64,000 bases of DNA from the NCBI GenBank assembly GCA_963815785.1, contig CAWFHZ010000006.1:1-64000 (forward strand). Reading direction: 5' to 3'. The notes under the pieces are model-generated. The model saw only the letters and a program-made list of their open reading frames with translations, was not told the DNA's origin and did not search any database. This DNA comes from DATFVA01 sp963815785. GTDB taxonomy: Bacteria > Bacteroidota > Ignavibacteria > Ignavibacteriales > Ignavibacteriaceae. A program made the translations under genes and the position numbers. This document shows, in pieces, positions 29,334 through 38,428 of this stretch (positions are counted from its first letter, which is position 1; every line of letters starts with the position of its first letter).

Positions 29334-31253
29334 TCACTTCAACAGAATTAATTTTTTAGATGCAGAATAACTTCCTGCCTGCCTGCCAATAGGCACGGCT
29401 GTTAACCTGTAAATGTATACTCCGCTTGGAAGGTTACTTCCATTCAACTTAACCTCATATTTACCAGCAGGTTTTTGTTCATTTACTAAGTTCGCTACTT
29501 CTTCTCCAAGTACATTATAAATTTTAAGTGTAACAAGATTTCTCTCCCGACCAGTCGGGATCGAAATGACATTTGGAATTGAGTACCGTATAGTTGTAAC
29601 AGGATTAAACGGATTTGGATAATTTTGTTCGAGTGAAAACTCCAATGTAGAATTTAAATTTACTTCTATCTCATTGCTGTATTTGTAGCTTCCGTCAAAA
29701 TCAATCTGCTTTAACCTGTATTTATATTTCCCCGAAACAACATTTTCATCAGCATAAGAATACTGATTGGGAAGTGTTGTTGTTCCATTTCCGTCAACAA
29801 ATCCAAGCTCTTTCCAATCTTGCAATTTTTCATTATTGTAATTTTGTAATTTTTGAACTTCAAATCCTTTATTATTGGTTTCTGTTGAAGTGGTCCAGAT
29901 TAAGAAAACATTTTGATTTTGTATATCAGCAATAAAAGAAGTGAGTTCAACTGGAGTGATACCAGGAACATATGCTGTGGCTTCGGCACTAAATGGTTCT
30001 GGTCCCGCAGATAATAGCTGAATCATATATGTATAAACCTGAAGAGCTGATACAGTTGTATCCGTATAAGTAAATGTATTTGAATTTAATGCATCAGATA
30101 TTAATTCATAATTACCAGGCTCAAGAGGCAATCCCGGTTTTCTATAAACTGCATAACCGGTATCGGGATACCAGTTTCCCGGTAGCCATTGCAGTATCAC
30201 TTTCGGTGCTGTTTCATTTGCTACATATGCCTGAATATCCCTTGGTGGTATCGGAGGAGAAAGTATTATCCCAGCATATATTTTAAAATTATCTACGTAA
30301 TAGTTGCAAGCCGGTTCGTGTCCGTAAAAATCCACTGCATTTAACTGATTAAGTCCGCCTGTTCCTGAAGCGCCAAGACTCCATTGCCAGGAATAGATTG
30401 AAAAGCCATTGATGTTAAATTCAGCTAAGTCATTATCTAAATCAATCGTTAGGCTGGTTTCAAACCAGGAATCATGTACAAAACTAAATTGCGCTGCATC
30501 ATTACCACCAGCATTAATAGTCCCGGTACCATTAACATTCCAATAAACCTCAAATCCCCAGTAAGCAGGATTAAATTGTTGTAAAACATTCCAATAACCA
30601 GTGTATCCATCGGGGATATACATCATAAAAGAAATTTTATAATACCCTATTGTAAATGGACCGATATTTTTTAATACATCATTACCTTCAATTATGTGAA
30701 ATGAATTTGAATCACTGTATGAGTATAAATTTGAAACCAGAGGATCTTCAATCGGATCACAAGGTAAATTATTCCATGTTATCCAATCATTTGGATTTTG
30801 ACAAGATAGTTGCAATCCCGGAGTATAATCATCAAAATTATCCTCAAAAATTGTTGCCTCTGATAAATTTCTTAATGTCTGGAAATACCACACAGGGCCT
30901 GCTGTATAATTTGTATTATTATGCTCAACCACTCTCCAGTAATATTTTACCTCATATTGAAGTGGTTCTATTGGACCAAGAGCAGCGGAAGTAAAAATCG
31001 TTCCGGGAGATCCGTCTAAAAGTTTTACTGATGGGTCTAGATTTATAACAAGGTTAAGATTGGTACTTACGTAGACTTCATTATAGGTAGTTCCGACAGG
31101 ATTTTCCCATCTTAATTGCTGATCAGTTTTATAAATATTTTTGGCACCGTTTGCTACAACTGGATGAAAAGGCTGACCAGGACCCTGTGCCAACATCTGA
31201 ATTGAAAAAAAGAATAAGTGAAAGAAAACAGCTATAGTAAAATAATTTTTCAT
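29334..31253 (-). CDS. T9SS cargo with concanavalin-like and FN3 domains
   Basis: A 639-residue secreted protein with a signal peptide ending MLAQ. An Ig-like domain (about 30-120) is followed by a LamG/concanavalin-like sandwich (about 130-325; FEDNFDDYTPG, DNFKIYAG), a fibronectin-III-like region (about 335-425), a beta-rich linker common in this group (PVELTSFIADIQ) and a type A sorting domain (QNYPNPFNPVTT to KKLILLK). The sorting domain carries two in-frame extra segments, ISIPTGRERN and PIGRQAG, absent from its relatives here and each encoded by a palindromic sequence. No catalytic motif is seen. It converges with the DUF1801 gene. Confidence 0.8.
   Translation of the reverse strand: MKNYFTIAVFFHLFFFSIQMLAQGPGQPFHPVVANGAKNIYKTDQQLRWENPVGTTYNEVYVSTNLNLVINLDPSVKLLDGSPGTIFTSAALGPIEPLQYEVKYYWRVVEHNNTNYTAGPVWYFQTLRNLSEATIFEDNFDDYTPGLQLSCQNPNDWITWNNLPCDPIEDPLVSNLYSYSDSNSFHIIEGNDVLKNIGPFTIGYYKISFMMYIPDGYTGYWNVLQQFNPAYWGFEVYWNVNGTGTINAGGNDAAQFSFVHDSWFETSLTIDLDNDLAEFNINGFSIYSWQWSLGASGTGGLNQLNAVDFYGHEPACNYYVDNFKIYAGIILSPPIPPRDIQAYVANETAPKVILQWLPGNWYPDTGYAVYRKPGLPLEPGNYELISDALNSNTFTYTDTTVSALQVYTYMIQLLSAGPEPFSAEATAYVPGITPVELTSFIADIQNQNVFLIWTTSTETNNKGFEVQKLQNYNNEKLQDWKELGFVDGNGTTTLPNQYSYADENVVSGKYKYRLKQIDFDGSYKYSNEIEVNLNSTLEFSLEQNYPNPFNPVTTIRYSIPNVISIPTGRERNLVTLKIYNVLGEEVANLVNEQKPAGKYEVKLNGSNLPSGVYIYRLTAVPIGRQAGSYSASKKLILLK
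29373..29400. repeat. palindrome-like GC-rich insert within the T9SS gene
   Basis: On the plus strand TGCC (29384-29387) and GGCA (29392-29395) enclose AATA, with a CCTGCCTGCC run beside them. It encodes the extra PIGRQAG residues before the terminal KKLILLK. Related C-termini in this window go straight from the YR strand to the KK block, so about eight codons appear inserted in frame. It resembles the CCTGCCTGCC short palindromic repeats of Bacteroidota genomes, recalled from general knowledge. Confidence 0.5.
29539..29566. repeat. 28-base imperfect palindrome within the T9SS gene
   Basis: CCCGAC (29546-29551) and GTCGGG (29554-29559) flank a two-base loop, and TTTC/GAAA pair outside a three-base mismatch. 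It encodes the SIPTGRERN segment just after the IRYSIPNV strand of the sorting domain, about nine residues longer than its paralogues. The insertion preserves the reading frame. Confidence 0.5.
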
Positions 31254-31639
31254 AACTGCCCCACTAAGAAAATTAAAACTAGTACAATTTAATAAATTTA
31301 ATTACCAATGGTTGATAAATGTCTGGGCGCTAAAGTAATTTATTTGTTTATTTTCTATTTAATAACAATCATCAGTTTAACATGATAATAATTCCCACTG
31401 CGTATCAATAAGGATATTCTCTTCTGAGAAACTGCCTTCTATCAAATTAACTGAATGAGTTGATCTTATATAGACAAGACATTATTAAAATTGTACAATT
31501 ACTTGTTTGTAAACAATTTTAACAATAGAATAGCATTATTTTTAGCTTTCCTTTCTCACCGAATAGCTGTAATTTTAAACTTCTAATTACTGATTTAATG
31601 AATAACCCTCCGTTCGGAGTATTTCAGGGAGAGATAAAA
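31254..31639. promoter_or_regulatory. intergenic region with an inverted repeat before the PLP gene
   Basis: About 385 AT-rich bases between divergent genes. AAAATTGT (31487-31494) and ACAATTTT (31513-31520) form an 18-base-spaced inverted repeat, with a small ATTGTACAAT palindrome overlapping the left arm. It could be an operator for the transsulfuration gene. I looked for a SAM-type riboswitch, which would suit a methionine-related gene, and saw none. The rest is unremarkable. Confidence 0.3.
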
Positions 31640-32857
31640 ATGAAAGACCATTCAAAACAGGATTTCCAGACCAAATGCGTTCACGCAGGTATTGATGAAT
31701 ATGAATTTGGTTCGGTTGTTCCGCCAATTTACCAGACATCCACATTTAAATTTGAGTCAGCAGAACACGGCGCTTCTTTATTTGCCGGTGAACAAAAAGG
31801 ATACATTTATACAAGAATGCTTAATCCTACTGTACAGGCAATGGAAAATGCAATTGCTGAACTTGAAGGAGGACACAAAGCGCTCGGTTGCGGTAGCGGT
31901 ATGGCTGCGGTTCATACAATATTTGCAAGCCTTACTCAATCAGGCGATCACGTTGTTTGTTCTTCATCTGTGTACGGACCAACAACAACTCTGCTTAATA
32001 CAATCATGAAAAAGTTCGGAGTTGAAACAACATTTGTTGATACATCCGATCCGGTAAATGTACTTAATGCAATGAAGAAAAATACGAAGGTGGTTTATAT
32101 CGAAACTCCGGGAAATCCCACACTTTGTATTTCTGATATCAAGGCAATTTCTGAAATAGCACATAAAAACAATGCTAAAGTTGTAGTAGATAATACTTTT
32201 ATGAGTCCCGCTTTGCAGAATCCTCTTGCTCTTGGCGCCGATGTTGTAATGCACAGTCTCACCAAATTCTTAAACGGTCATGCTGATGTTGTGGGCGGAA
32301 TTATAGTAGTTAAAGATGAAGAAACTTACGTTCACTTCCGGAAAACATTAAACCAGCTTGGCGGTGTTATCGATCCTTTTAATTCTTTTCTTGTTCACAG
32401 GGGATTAAAAACACTTTCGTTAAGAATGGAAAGACACTGCAGCAGTGCGCAGAAAATTGCTGAATGGCTGGAAGAACAACCTACAATTAAGTGGATAAAA
32501 TACCCGGGATTAAAAAATCATCCGCAATATGAAGTCGGACAGAAACAGCACAAAGGTCCGGGCGGAATGATAACTTTTGAGCTTAAGGGAGGAATTGAAG
32601 CCGGAAGAATAATGATGAACTCTGTGAAGCTTTGTCAATTGGCTGTAAGCCTGGGAGGAGTTGAATCACTGATTCAGCATCCCGCAAGTATGACTCACTT
32701 CTCAATGGGAAAGGAAGCCAGGGAAGCTGCAGAAATTACTGATGGATTAGTCAGGTTATCCGTGGGAATTGAAAATGTGGATGATCTTATTGCAGATTTA
32801 AAACAGGCACTTGAAAAAGTTAAGCATGCAGATTCTGTAAAAAGTGTAGAAGTTTAA
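31640..32857 (+). CDS. PLP-dependent Cys/Met-metabolism enzyme (methionine gamma-lyase-like)
   Basis: A 405-residue member of the fold-type-I transsulfuration family (cystathionine gamma-synthase/lyase, methionine gamma-lyase). Landmarks: YIYTRMLNPT (phosphate/Tyr-Arg site), GCGSGMAAV, ETPGNPT, VVVDNTFMSP and the PLP lysine in MHSLTKFLNGHADVVGG; it ends with SLGGVESLIQHPASMTH. The ATG at 31640 follows GGGAGAG at the right distance, so it is preferred over 31598. The residue after YG is Pro (VYGPTTTLL), where methionine gamma-lyases typically have Cys, so the exact reaction is open. A strong terminator follows. Confidence 0.85.
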   Translation: MKDHSKQDFQTKCVHAGIDEYEFGSVVPPIYQTSTFKFESAEHGASLFAGEQKGYIYTRMLNPTVQAMENAIAELEGGHKALGCGSGMAAVHTIFASLTQSGDHVVCSSSVYGPTTTLLNTIMKKFGVETTFVDTSDPVNVLNAMKKNTKVVYIETPGNPTLCISDIKAISEIAHKNNAKVVVDNTFMSPALQNPLALGADVVMHSLTKFLNGHADVVGGIIVVKDEETYVHFRKTLNQLGGVIDPFNSFLVHRGLKTLSLRMERHCSSAQKIAEWLEEQPTIKWIKYPGLKNHPQYEVGQKQHKGPGGMITFELKGGIEAGRIMMNSVKLCQLAVSLGGVESLIQHPASMTHFSMGKEAREAAEITDGLVRLSVGIENVDDLIADLKQALEKVKHADSVKSVEV

Positions 32858-32860
32858 AGA

Positions 32861-32888
32861 ACGGGGCGTAATACACGCCCCTTTTTTA
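32861..32888 (+). terminator. rho-independent terminator
   Basis: GGGGCGT (32863-32869), five-base loop, ACGCCCC (32875-32881), then six T residues. It ends the PLP enzyme gene. Confidence 0.92.
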
Positions 32889-33008
32889 ATTGTTATTTCC
32901 TATATTTGATACAAGCAAATATTACGATTACTTATTAAATAACGATTTTGTAATTCAGAACCCGCCACGATTTTATTAACTATTCATTCATTAATTTCTG
33001 GGGAAATT

Positions 33009-36000
33009 ATGAAAAAGTTCTATCTTCTTTTCGTCGTACTCTTTTCGATTGTTTTTATCAATTTAACCTTCGCTTCAACACCCAATGGAATCTCCCTGCA
33101 AAAAAACTCCGGTGGATATTCAATTAATTTTCACCTTCCTTCGTACCAGTTAAATACTGTAGATGTGAACGGAGAAAAATTTTATTCAATTGACATTCCC
33201 GGTTACGGTCTTATAAATGAAATAGGACTTCCGGCTTTGCCTCAGATTTCATTTGATATGTTCATTCCTTACCAGGAGGTAAATCCATCCGTAAGTATAG
33301 TGCGGGTTAATTCTGAAGTAAAGGAGCTTAAGCAGAAAATCTATCCTTTCCAGCAGCCATGGGAAAAGAACAATGATCTTTCAGACAGACCCTTTACAAT
33401 TGATCGCAGTTATTACAATTCTACCGGAAAGAATTATTCATCAATTGAAATTTCTGAACCATTTATAATAAACGGAGTAAAAGGAATAATTGTTACAATT
33501 CATCCATTTAATTATAATCCCGTAGAAAATAGACTAACCGTAATAAATTCAGGTGAGTTTAATTTAAATCTAAATAATAATATTATCCCGGTTTCCGGTA
33601 AATCGAAAACTTTTAATAATTTCTTTAAAAATATTTTTGCCAATTACGAATTCACAACTGAAAGAGCCGGCGGAAATTATTTAATAATTACTGCTCCGGC
33701 TTACGAGACAGATATTGCGCCTTTTGCTTCTTATAAAAGCGCTGCAGGATTTACAGTTGATGTTTTCAATACCGGCACAACCGGAACTACAAATACTGCA
33801 ATCAAAGCTTTTATTCAACAGAGATATGATAACCTGGCAACGAGACCCGATTATATTCTGCTTGTTGGTGATGTTGGTAATATTCCTGCATGGACAGGTT
33901 CGGGTTCAGACAATCCTACTACTGATTTAAATTATGTTCAGCTGGAAGGCGGCGACTACTTTGCAGATGCATTTATCGGAAGATTTTCAGTAGCAAATTC
34001 AACACAACTGGGAAACGCAATAAATAAATCAACCTTCATGGAATCTTATGTGGGAACTCTGGATAAGAAAAATGTTTTTATGGCTTCAAACGATAATTAT
34101 GCAATTTCGGAGGGAACTCATAATTACGTAATTAACACCTATTTTGATCCGGATGGTTATACAGATCTTAAACTTTACTCACATACTTATAGTGCTACTA
34201 CCCAACAGCTTATTGATGCCTTAAATGACAACCAGATTTTTGCAATTTATTCCGGACATGGTTCTGAAACCTCCTGGGCTGATGGACCTCCTCTCAATCA
34301 GTCGCAGGTAAACTCACTAACAAATACCTGGTATCCATATGTCTATTCTTTTGCTTGCTTAACCGGTTCATTTGGTACCGGCGAATGTTTCGGTGAGACA
34401 TGGCTTCGAACAGCGCATGGTGCAGCTTCATTTTATGGATCATCGGTTAATTCATACTGGGATCAAGATGATATACTTGAAAGAAATATAATTAAATCAA
34501 TGTTTGAAGATGAATTGACTCGTGTTACACCAATGTTTGTTCAGGGAATGATTTACCTGGTTAATTATTACGGCGGAATTAATAGTACAACATTAAGATA
34601 TTTGGAAATGTACAACCTTATGGGAGATCCTTCTTTGCCGGTTGTTGAAACCGCTCCGCCTTGTCCCGTTGAAACAGCAGTTAATCCCGATCCGGTTGAT
34701 GGCGCTGCAGATGTTTCAATTAATCTTAGTGAATTAACCTGGACGAACGGTTCAGATGCTGTAACAAATGAAACCTATTTTGGAACAAACCCGGCTTCAC
34801 TTACCCTGGTTCAATCCGGCACGCTGGCAACTTCATGGACAATTGACCCTTCTTATCTTCCACTTGATTACTTTACAAAATATTACTGGAAGATTGTGGA
34901 AATAGGAGACACATGCGGTTCAGCTGTAACCTTCAGTTTTAAAACTGAACAGGATCCTAATCTGGTAAGTGTAACAGATACGCTTCGCCCGCAAAGTGTA
35001 AATTACTGGACGGGAACTTGTAATTCATCAACCAAAACAGATGTAAGTGAAGTAATAACAGTTGATCCGGAATTGGGATGGATGACATTTGACATTAGTT
35101 CAATTCCCGTTGATGCAACAATTTTATCTCTTTCGTTTAATGGTTATGTAAATGCAGCTAACTGGCCCTACTGGAGTGCTACACCGATGGGAAATGTAAA
35201 TCCGGTAACAGATGTTGCATCGGCAGTATATAACCAGATTATAAATAATGCTGATGAGGGAGTTGCATATATTTATTCGGATGAATCATCCTCATTTACA
35301 ACGGGCTGGCATTCATACACAATGGAAAGCAATGCAGGTCCTGATTTGCAAAGCGCCCTTTCCCAGGGTTGGTTTGCAGTCGGCATTTATGATCGTGATG
35401 CTTCTACAACATATTACATTAATTTTGATGGATGGAGCCAGGCAAATCCACCGTACCTGATTGTGAATTATGAATATATAACTCCGGTTGAACTTTCATC
35501 TTTCAGTGCTGCTTCAAATGATGGAAATGTAGTTCTTAAATGGTCTACTGCAACAGAAACGAATAACCAGGGTTTTGAGATACAACGGAAAATGACAGAT
35601 GCCGGAAATCAAAAATCAGTGTGGCAGAAGATTGGTTTTGTTCCGGGATTTGGTACTTCTTCTGAATCAAAAGCTTACTCATACAAGGATAATGAATTAA
35701 GCTCCGGAAATTACATATACAGGCTGAAACAGGTTGATTTCAACGGCAGCTTTTCATATTCACGAGAAGTAAATGTAAGCGTTACTTCACCAGTTAAATT
35801 TACGTTAGAGCAAAATTATCCTAATCCTTTTAATCCGAGTACAACTATTAAATACTCAATCCCTCAAGATGGTTTTGTAAAACTTAAAATTTATAATCTG
35901 CTTGGTCAAGAGTTAATTACATTAGTAAACAGTGTACAGAAATCGGGCAGATATGAAGTTATGTTTGATGCTTCAAGATTTGCAAGCGGTGTTTACTATT

Positions 36001-36056
36001 ACAGAATAGAAACACAAAATTTTACTTCAATAAAAAAGATGATGCTGATAAAATAA
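33009..36056 (+). CDS. gingipain-like C25 cysteine protease with T9SS sorting domain
   Basis: A 1015-residue secreted protease. The order is signal peptide (ending TFAS), propeptide-like beta region (about 25-210), peptidase C25 domain (about 215-550), Ig-like domains, a carbohydrate-binding-like sandwich (about 655-815), a linker domain (TPVELSSFSAAS) and a type A sorting domain (EQNYPNPFNPST ... KKMMLIK). Catalytic candidates are His in YSGHGSETSW and Cys in SFACLTGSFG, matching gingipain His/Cys blocks. It should be exported through T9SS and act outside the cell. It is a stand-alone gene closed by a strong terminator. Confidence 0.9.
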   Translation: MKKFYLLFVVLFSIVFINLTFASTPNGISLQKNSGGYSINFHLPSYQLNTVDVNGEKFYSIDIPGYGLINEIGLPALPQISFDMFIPYQEVNPSVSIVRVNSEVKELKQKIYPFQQPWEKNNDLSDRPFTIDRSYYNSTGKNYSSIEISEPFIINGVKGIIVTIHPFNYNPVENRLTVINSGEFNLNLNNNIIPVSGKSKTFNNFFKNIFANYEFTTERAGGNYLIITAPAYETDIAPFASYKSAAGFTVDVFNTGTTGTTNTAIKAFIQQRYDNLATRPDYILLVGDVGNIPAWTGSGSDNPTTDLNYVQLEGGDYFADAFIGRFSVANSTQLGNAINKSTFMESYVGTLDKKNVFMASNDNYAISEGTHNYVINTYFDPDGYTDLKLYSHTYSATTQQLIDALNDNQIFAIYSGHGSETSWADGPPLNQSQVNSLTNTWYPYVYSFACLTGSFGTGECFGETWLRTAHGAASFYGSSVNSYWDQDDILERNIIKSMFEDELTRVTPMFVQGMIYLVNYYGGINSTTLRYLEMYNLMGDPSLPVVETAPPCPVETAVNPDPVDGAADVSINLSELTWTNGSDAVTNETYFGTNPASLTLVQSGTLATSWTIDPSYLPLDYFTKYYWKIVEIGDTCGSAVTFSFKTEQDPNLVSVTDTLRPQSVNYWTGTCNSSTKTDVSEVITVDPELGWMTFDISSIPVDATILSLSFNGYVNAANWPYWSATPMGNVNPVTDVASAVYNQIINNADEGVAYIYSDESSSFTTGWHSYTMESNAGPDLQSALSQGWFAVGIYDRDASTTYYINFDGWSQANPPYLIVNYEYITPVELSSFSAASNDGNVVLKWSTATETNNQGFEIQRKMTDAGNQKSVWQKIGFVPGFGTSSESKAYSYKDNELSSGNYIYRLKQVDFNGSFSYSREVNVSVTSPVKFTLEQNYPNPFNPSTTIKYSIPQDGFVKLKIYNLLGQELITLVNSVQKSGRYEVMFDASRFASGVYYYRIETQNFTSIKKMMLIK

Positions 36057-36077
36057 TAATTCATTCAGCTTAATTTT

Positions 36078-36105
36078 AAGCCCGGTTTATGCCGGGCTTT
36101 TTTTT
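36078..36105 (+). terminator. rho-independent terminator
   Basis: AAGCCCGG (36078-36085), six-base loop, CCGGGCTT (36092-36099) and a run of T. It lies between the C25 protease and the convergent SixA gene. Confidence 0.92.
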
Positions 36106-36111
36106 ATAATT

Positions 36112-36609
36112 TTAATTAAAATATTTTTTAGGATATTCAAAAAAATTAAATGTACAGGTATTCGCATCAAGTTCCTTCCATCTTTTAACCTGCAGGATTA
36201 AAGAAACTACAGCCGTAGTTGGAATATTTTCGATTTGTTTATCTGAAATAAAGTTTGAAAAGTCTGTTAATCCGGGGTTGTGTCCGAATAACATTAATGT
36301 TTCAATACCGTCTTCAACAATTAATAAAACTTTCAGGATGTCTGTTACGGAGGCTTCATATAAATTATTGTCTTTAATTATTTTCTCTTTTGAGTAAATT
36401 AATTCATCTGCAAAATATTCTGCCGTGTTATATGCTCTTTTAGCCGGGCTTGAAAATATTAAATCCGGTTTAATACCTTTTTCTTTCATTAACTTTCCCA
36501 TAAAGGGAGCATCACGCTTGCCCCTGTTATTAAGAGGTCTGTCAAAATCCCGAAGCTGAGCATTATTCCAGCTGGATTTTGCGTGCCTTACGAGATAGAG
36601 GTTTTTCAT
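36112..36609 (-). CDS. sixA: SixA-type phosphohistidine phosphatase
   Basis: About 165 residues of the histidine phosphatase superfamily. The N-terminus MKNLYLVRHAKSSWNN carries the RH catalytic motif, followed by RDFDRPLNNRGKRDA and FSSPAKRAYNTAEYF; the second catalytic His is in LMLFGHNPGLTDF. These are the SixA blocks (dephosphorylation of phosphohistidine on phosphorelay proteins). The frame extends to 36645, but the ATG at 36607-36609 gives the family N-terminus. It lies 10 bases after the stop of the HD-domain gene, with which it is probably co-transcribed. Confidence 0.88.
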   Translation of the reverse strand: MKNLYLVRHAKSSWNNAQLRDFDRPLNNRGKRDAPFMGKLMKEKGIKPDLIFSSPAKRAYNTAEYFADELIYSKEKIIKDNNLYEASVTDILKVLLIVEDGIETLMLFGHNPGLTDFSNFISDKQIENIPTTAVVSLILQVKRWKELDANTCTFNFFEYPKKYFN

Positions 36610-36619
36610 TTTAAGATTA

Positions 36620-37228
36620 TTAAGGGTTTCTTTTTTCCAGTTCATGCAGCATTTTATTCAACTCGGAGAGATTTTTTACGCGGGATTCACCTAAGGTTTT
36701 CTTTGCATACTCAGTATGAAAACGGTTTGAATTTATGAAATCAATGTTTTGTTTTATCCACTCCAAATCACTGTAAGTTTTGTTCAAAGTTTTCTGCCAT
36801 TCTTTTCTTAATAATTCATTTCTTTGCATAAGCCTTTCACTACCTATATAAGCCAGGTCTGCATCGCACAATACTTTTTCAAATTGAGTTTTGGGATTCT
36901 GAGGAATTTTTGTCGAGAGTATTATTTGTTTAATAATATCAATTTTATCTTCAGGATAATTTCTTTCTTTAAGAAAGTTTTCTGCAATCTTTGCACTTAT
37001 TTCTTCATGATCTTTTATTGATTTTGAATATCCTGAATCATGAAACCAGGCTGCAATCAATACCAGTTCTTTGTCTTCTTTGGTGATCCCGGTACCTTCT
37101 GCTATTTCCAAGCCCGCATCAACAACATCTTTAGTATGTTGAAGATTATGATATACAAAGTCGGGGTTCAACTTTGTTTCAAATAAATCATTAATATAAA
37201 CTGAAATTTCTTCGATCAAATTATTCAT
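36620..37228 (-). CDS. HD domain phosphohydrolase
   Basis: A 202-residue metal-dependent HD-family hydrolase. His in YHNLQHTKDVVDAG, the HD pair in AAWFHDSGYSKS and DLAYIGSE provide the metal ligands. Members hydrolyse nucleotides, cyclic nucleotides or (p)ppGpp; the substrate here cannot be told. Probably cytosolic. Its 3' end adjoins the SixA gene. Confidence 0.85.
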   Translation of the reverse strand: MNNLIEEISVYINDLFETKLNPDFVYHNLQHTKDVVDAGLEIAEGTGITKEDKELVLIAAWFHDSGYSKSIKDHEEISAKIAENFLKERNYPEDKIDIIKQIILSTKIPQNPKTQFEKVLCDADLAYIGSERLMQRNELLRKEWQKTLNKTYSDLEWIKQNIDFINSNRFHTEYAKKTLGESRVKNLSELNKMLHELEKRNP

Positions 37229-37308
37229 CGCTGCAGGGATTTTCTAAACTATGCAATATTAAATTTAAGCAATATGAAGTAATTCCGGTATGATTTGCGT
37301 TGCAGAAA

Positions 37309-38214
37309 TCAGTTAATTGAAAGAGACTTTTGCTTTTTTGCTCCTTGTTTTACGATAATAACGCCAAGTATTATTATAACTGCGGCAATAATAATTGTAA
37401 GATTCATTTTTTCGTCCAGAACTAGCCAGCCGAGAAAAAGTGCAATAATCGGGTTGATATATGCATAAGTAGCCACAAGTGAAAGCGGAAGGTGTTCGAT
37501 AGCATAAATATATGATCCATACCCGAACATTGAACCGATAAGAACAAGGTAGAAAAATGAAATTAGTCCATTCATATGAAAAGACACCGCAGATGCTTCA
37601 CCGAGTAGAAGACCTAGTATTGTCTGAGCTGTTCCTGCAATCAACATCTGGATAGCAGCATTCATCAGCGGATGTACATTAACTTTTTTGTACTTGGAAT
37701 AAACGGTGCCGAATGACCAGGCAATTACAGCTCCGAGAATACAAAGCATTCCAAGAAGATAAGAGGGATTTAATAGTGAAGACCATTCGCCGTTAAAAAT
37801 AAGTGCGACACCCGCTAATCCTAAAAATAAACCAAAGATTATCTTTAAATTAATTTTTGGACCCGAAGGGATAACAGATTCCATTCCTACAACCCAAAAC
37901 GGCACAGTGGTGATTAATAATGCAGCCAGACCACTCCCGATAAATTGTTCGCCGGTTACAACCAGTCCGTTTCCAATGCCGATTAAAGCTAATCCAACTA
38001 CAGCTATATGGATCAGATCTTTTTTCTTTGGCAAAGCTTTTCCTCTCCATCTAAGGAAGAGTACGAAAATAATTCCGGCAACAATCCACCTTACGCCCGC
38101 AAAAAGCATTGGAGGCAGATGTTCAACTCCGATTCTTATTGCCAGGTAAGTTGTTCCCCAGATTATACAAACAGCAATCCATGCAGCGTAAGCCCTGAAA
38201 TTATTTTTATCCAT
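37309..38214 (-). CDS. EamA/DMT family transporter
   Basis: A 301-residue inner-membrane protein with ten predicted transmembrane segments in two EamA repeats. The first opens AWIAVCIIWGTTYLAIRIGVEHLPPMLFAG, a typical DMT start, and the second ends with AYINPIIALFLGWLVLDEKMN. A short basic tail (KQGAKKQKSLSIN) suggests a cytosolic C-terminus. Relatives export amino acids or metabolites, but the substrate is unknown. It is transcribed alone on the minus strand, divergent from the MFS gene. Confidence 0.92.
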   Translation of the reverse strand: MDKNNFRAYAAWIAVCIIWGTTYLAIRIGVEHLPPMLFAGVRWIVAGIIFVLFLRWRGKALPKKKDLIHIAVVGLALIGIGNGLVVTGEQFIGSGLAALLITTVPFWVVGMESVIPSGPKINLKIIFGLFLGLAGVALIFNGEWSSLLNPSYLLGMLCILGAVIAWSFGTVYSKYKKVNVHPLMNAAIQMLIAGTAQTILGLLLGEASAVSFHMNGLISFFYLVLIGSMFGYGSYIYAIEHLPLSLVATYAYINPIIALFLGWLVLDEKMNLTIIIAAVIIILGVIIVKQGAKKQKSLSIN

Positions 38215-38428
38215 AATTTGAGAAATAAATTATTAAGTGACTGATCCTGTGAAAACTGAGTCTCAAAATACTACTTTTATATTAAAGTGATGTAAATGCA
38301 TTTATATATTCTGCAGGAAAACGAACAAATTCTTTAAGGAATTATTTTCAAAGAAATAATAGTTATCGTAATATGATTAATAATTCTGTATTTTTACTCC
38401 CATTAATAAAATACCTTTTGAGGAAAAC

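Noticed and set aside
31254..31639. SAM or other riboswitch before the transsulfuration gene
   Set aside because: No riboswitch core could be recognised; only an inverted repeat is present.
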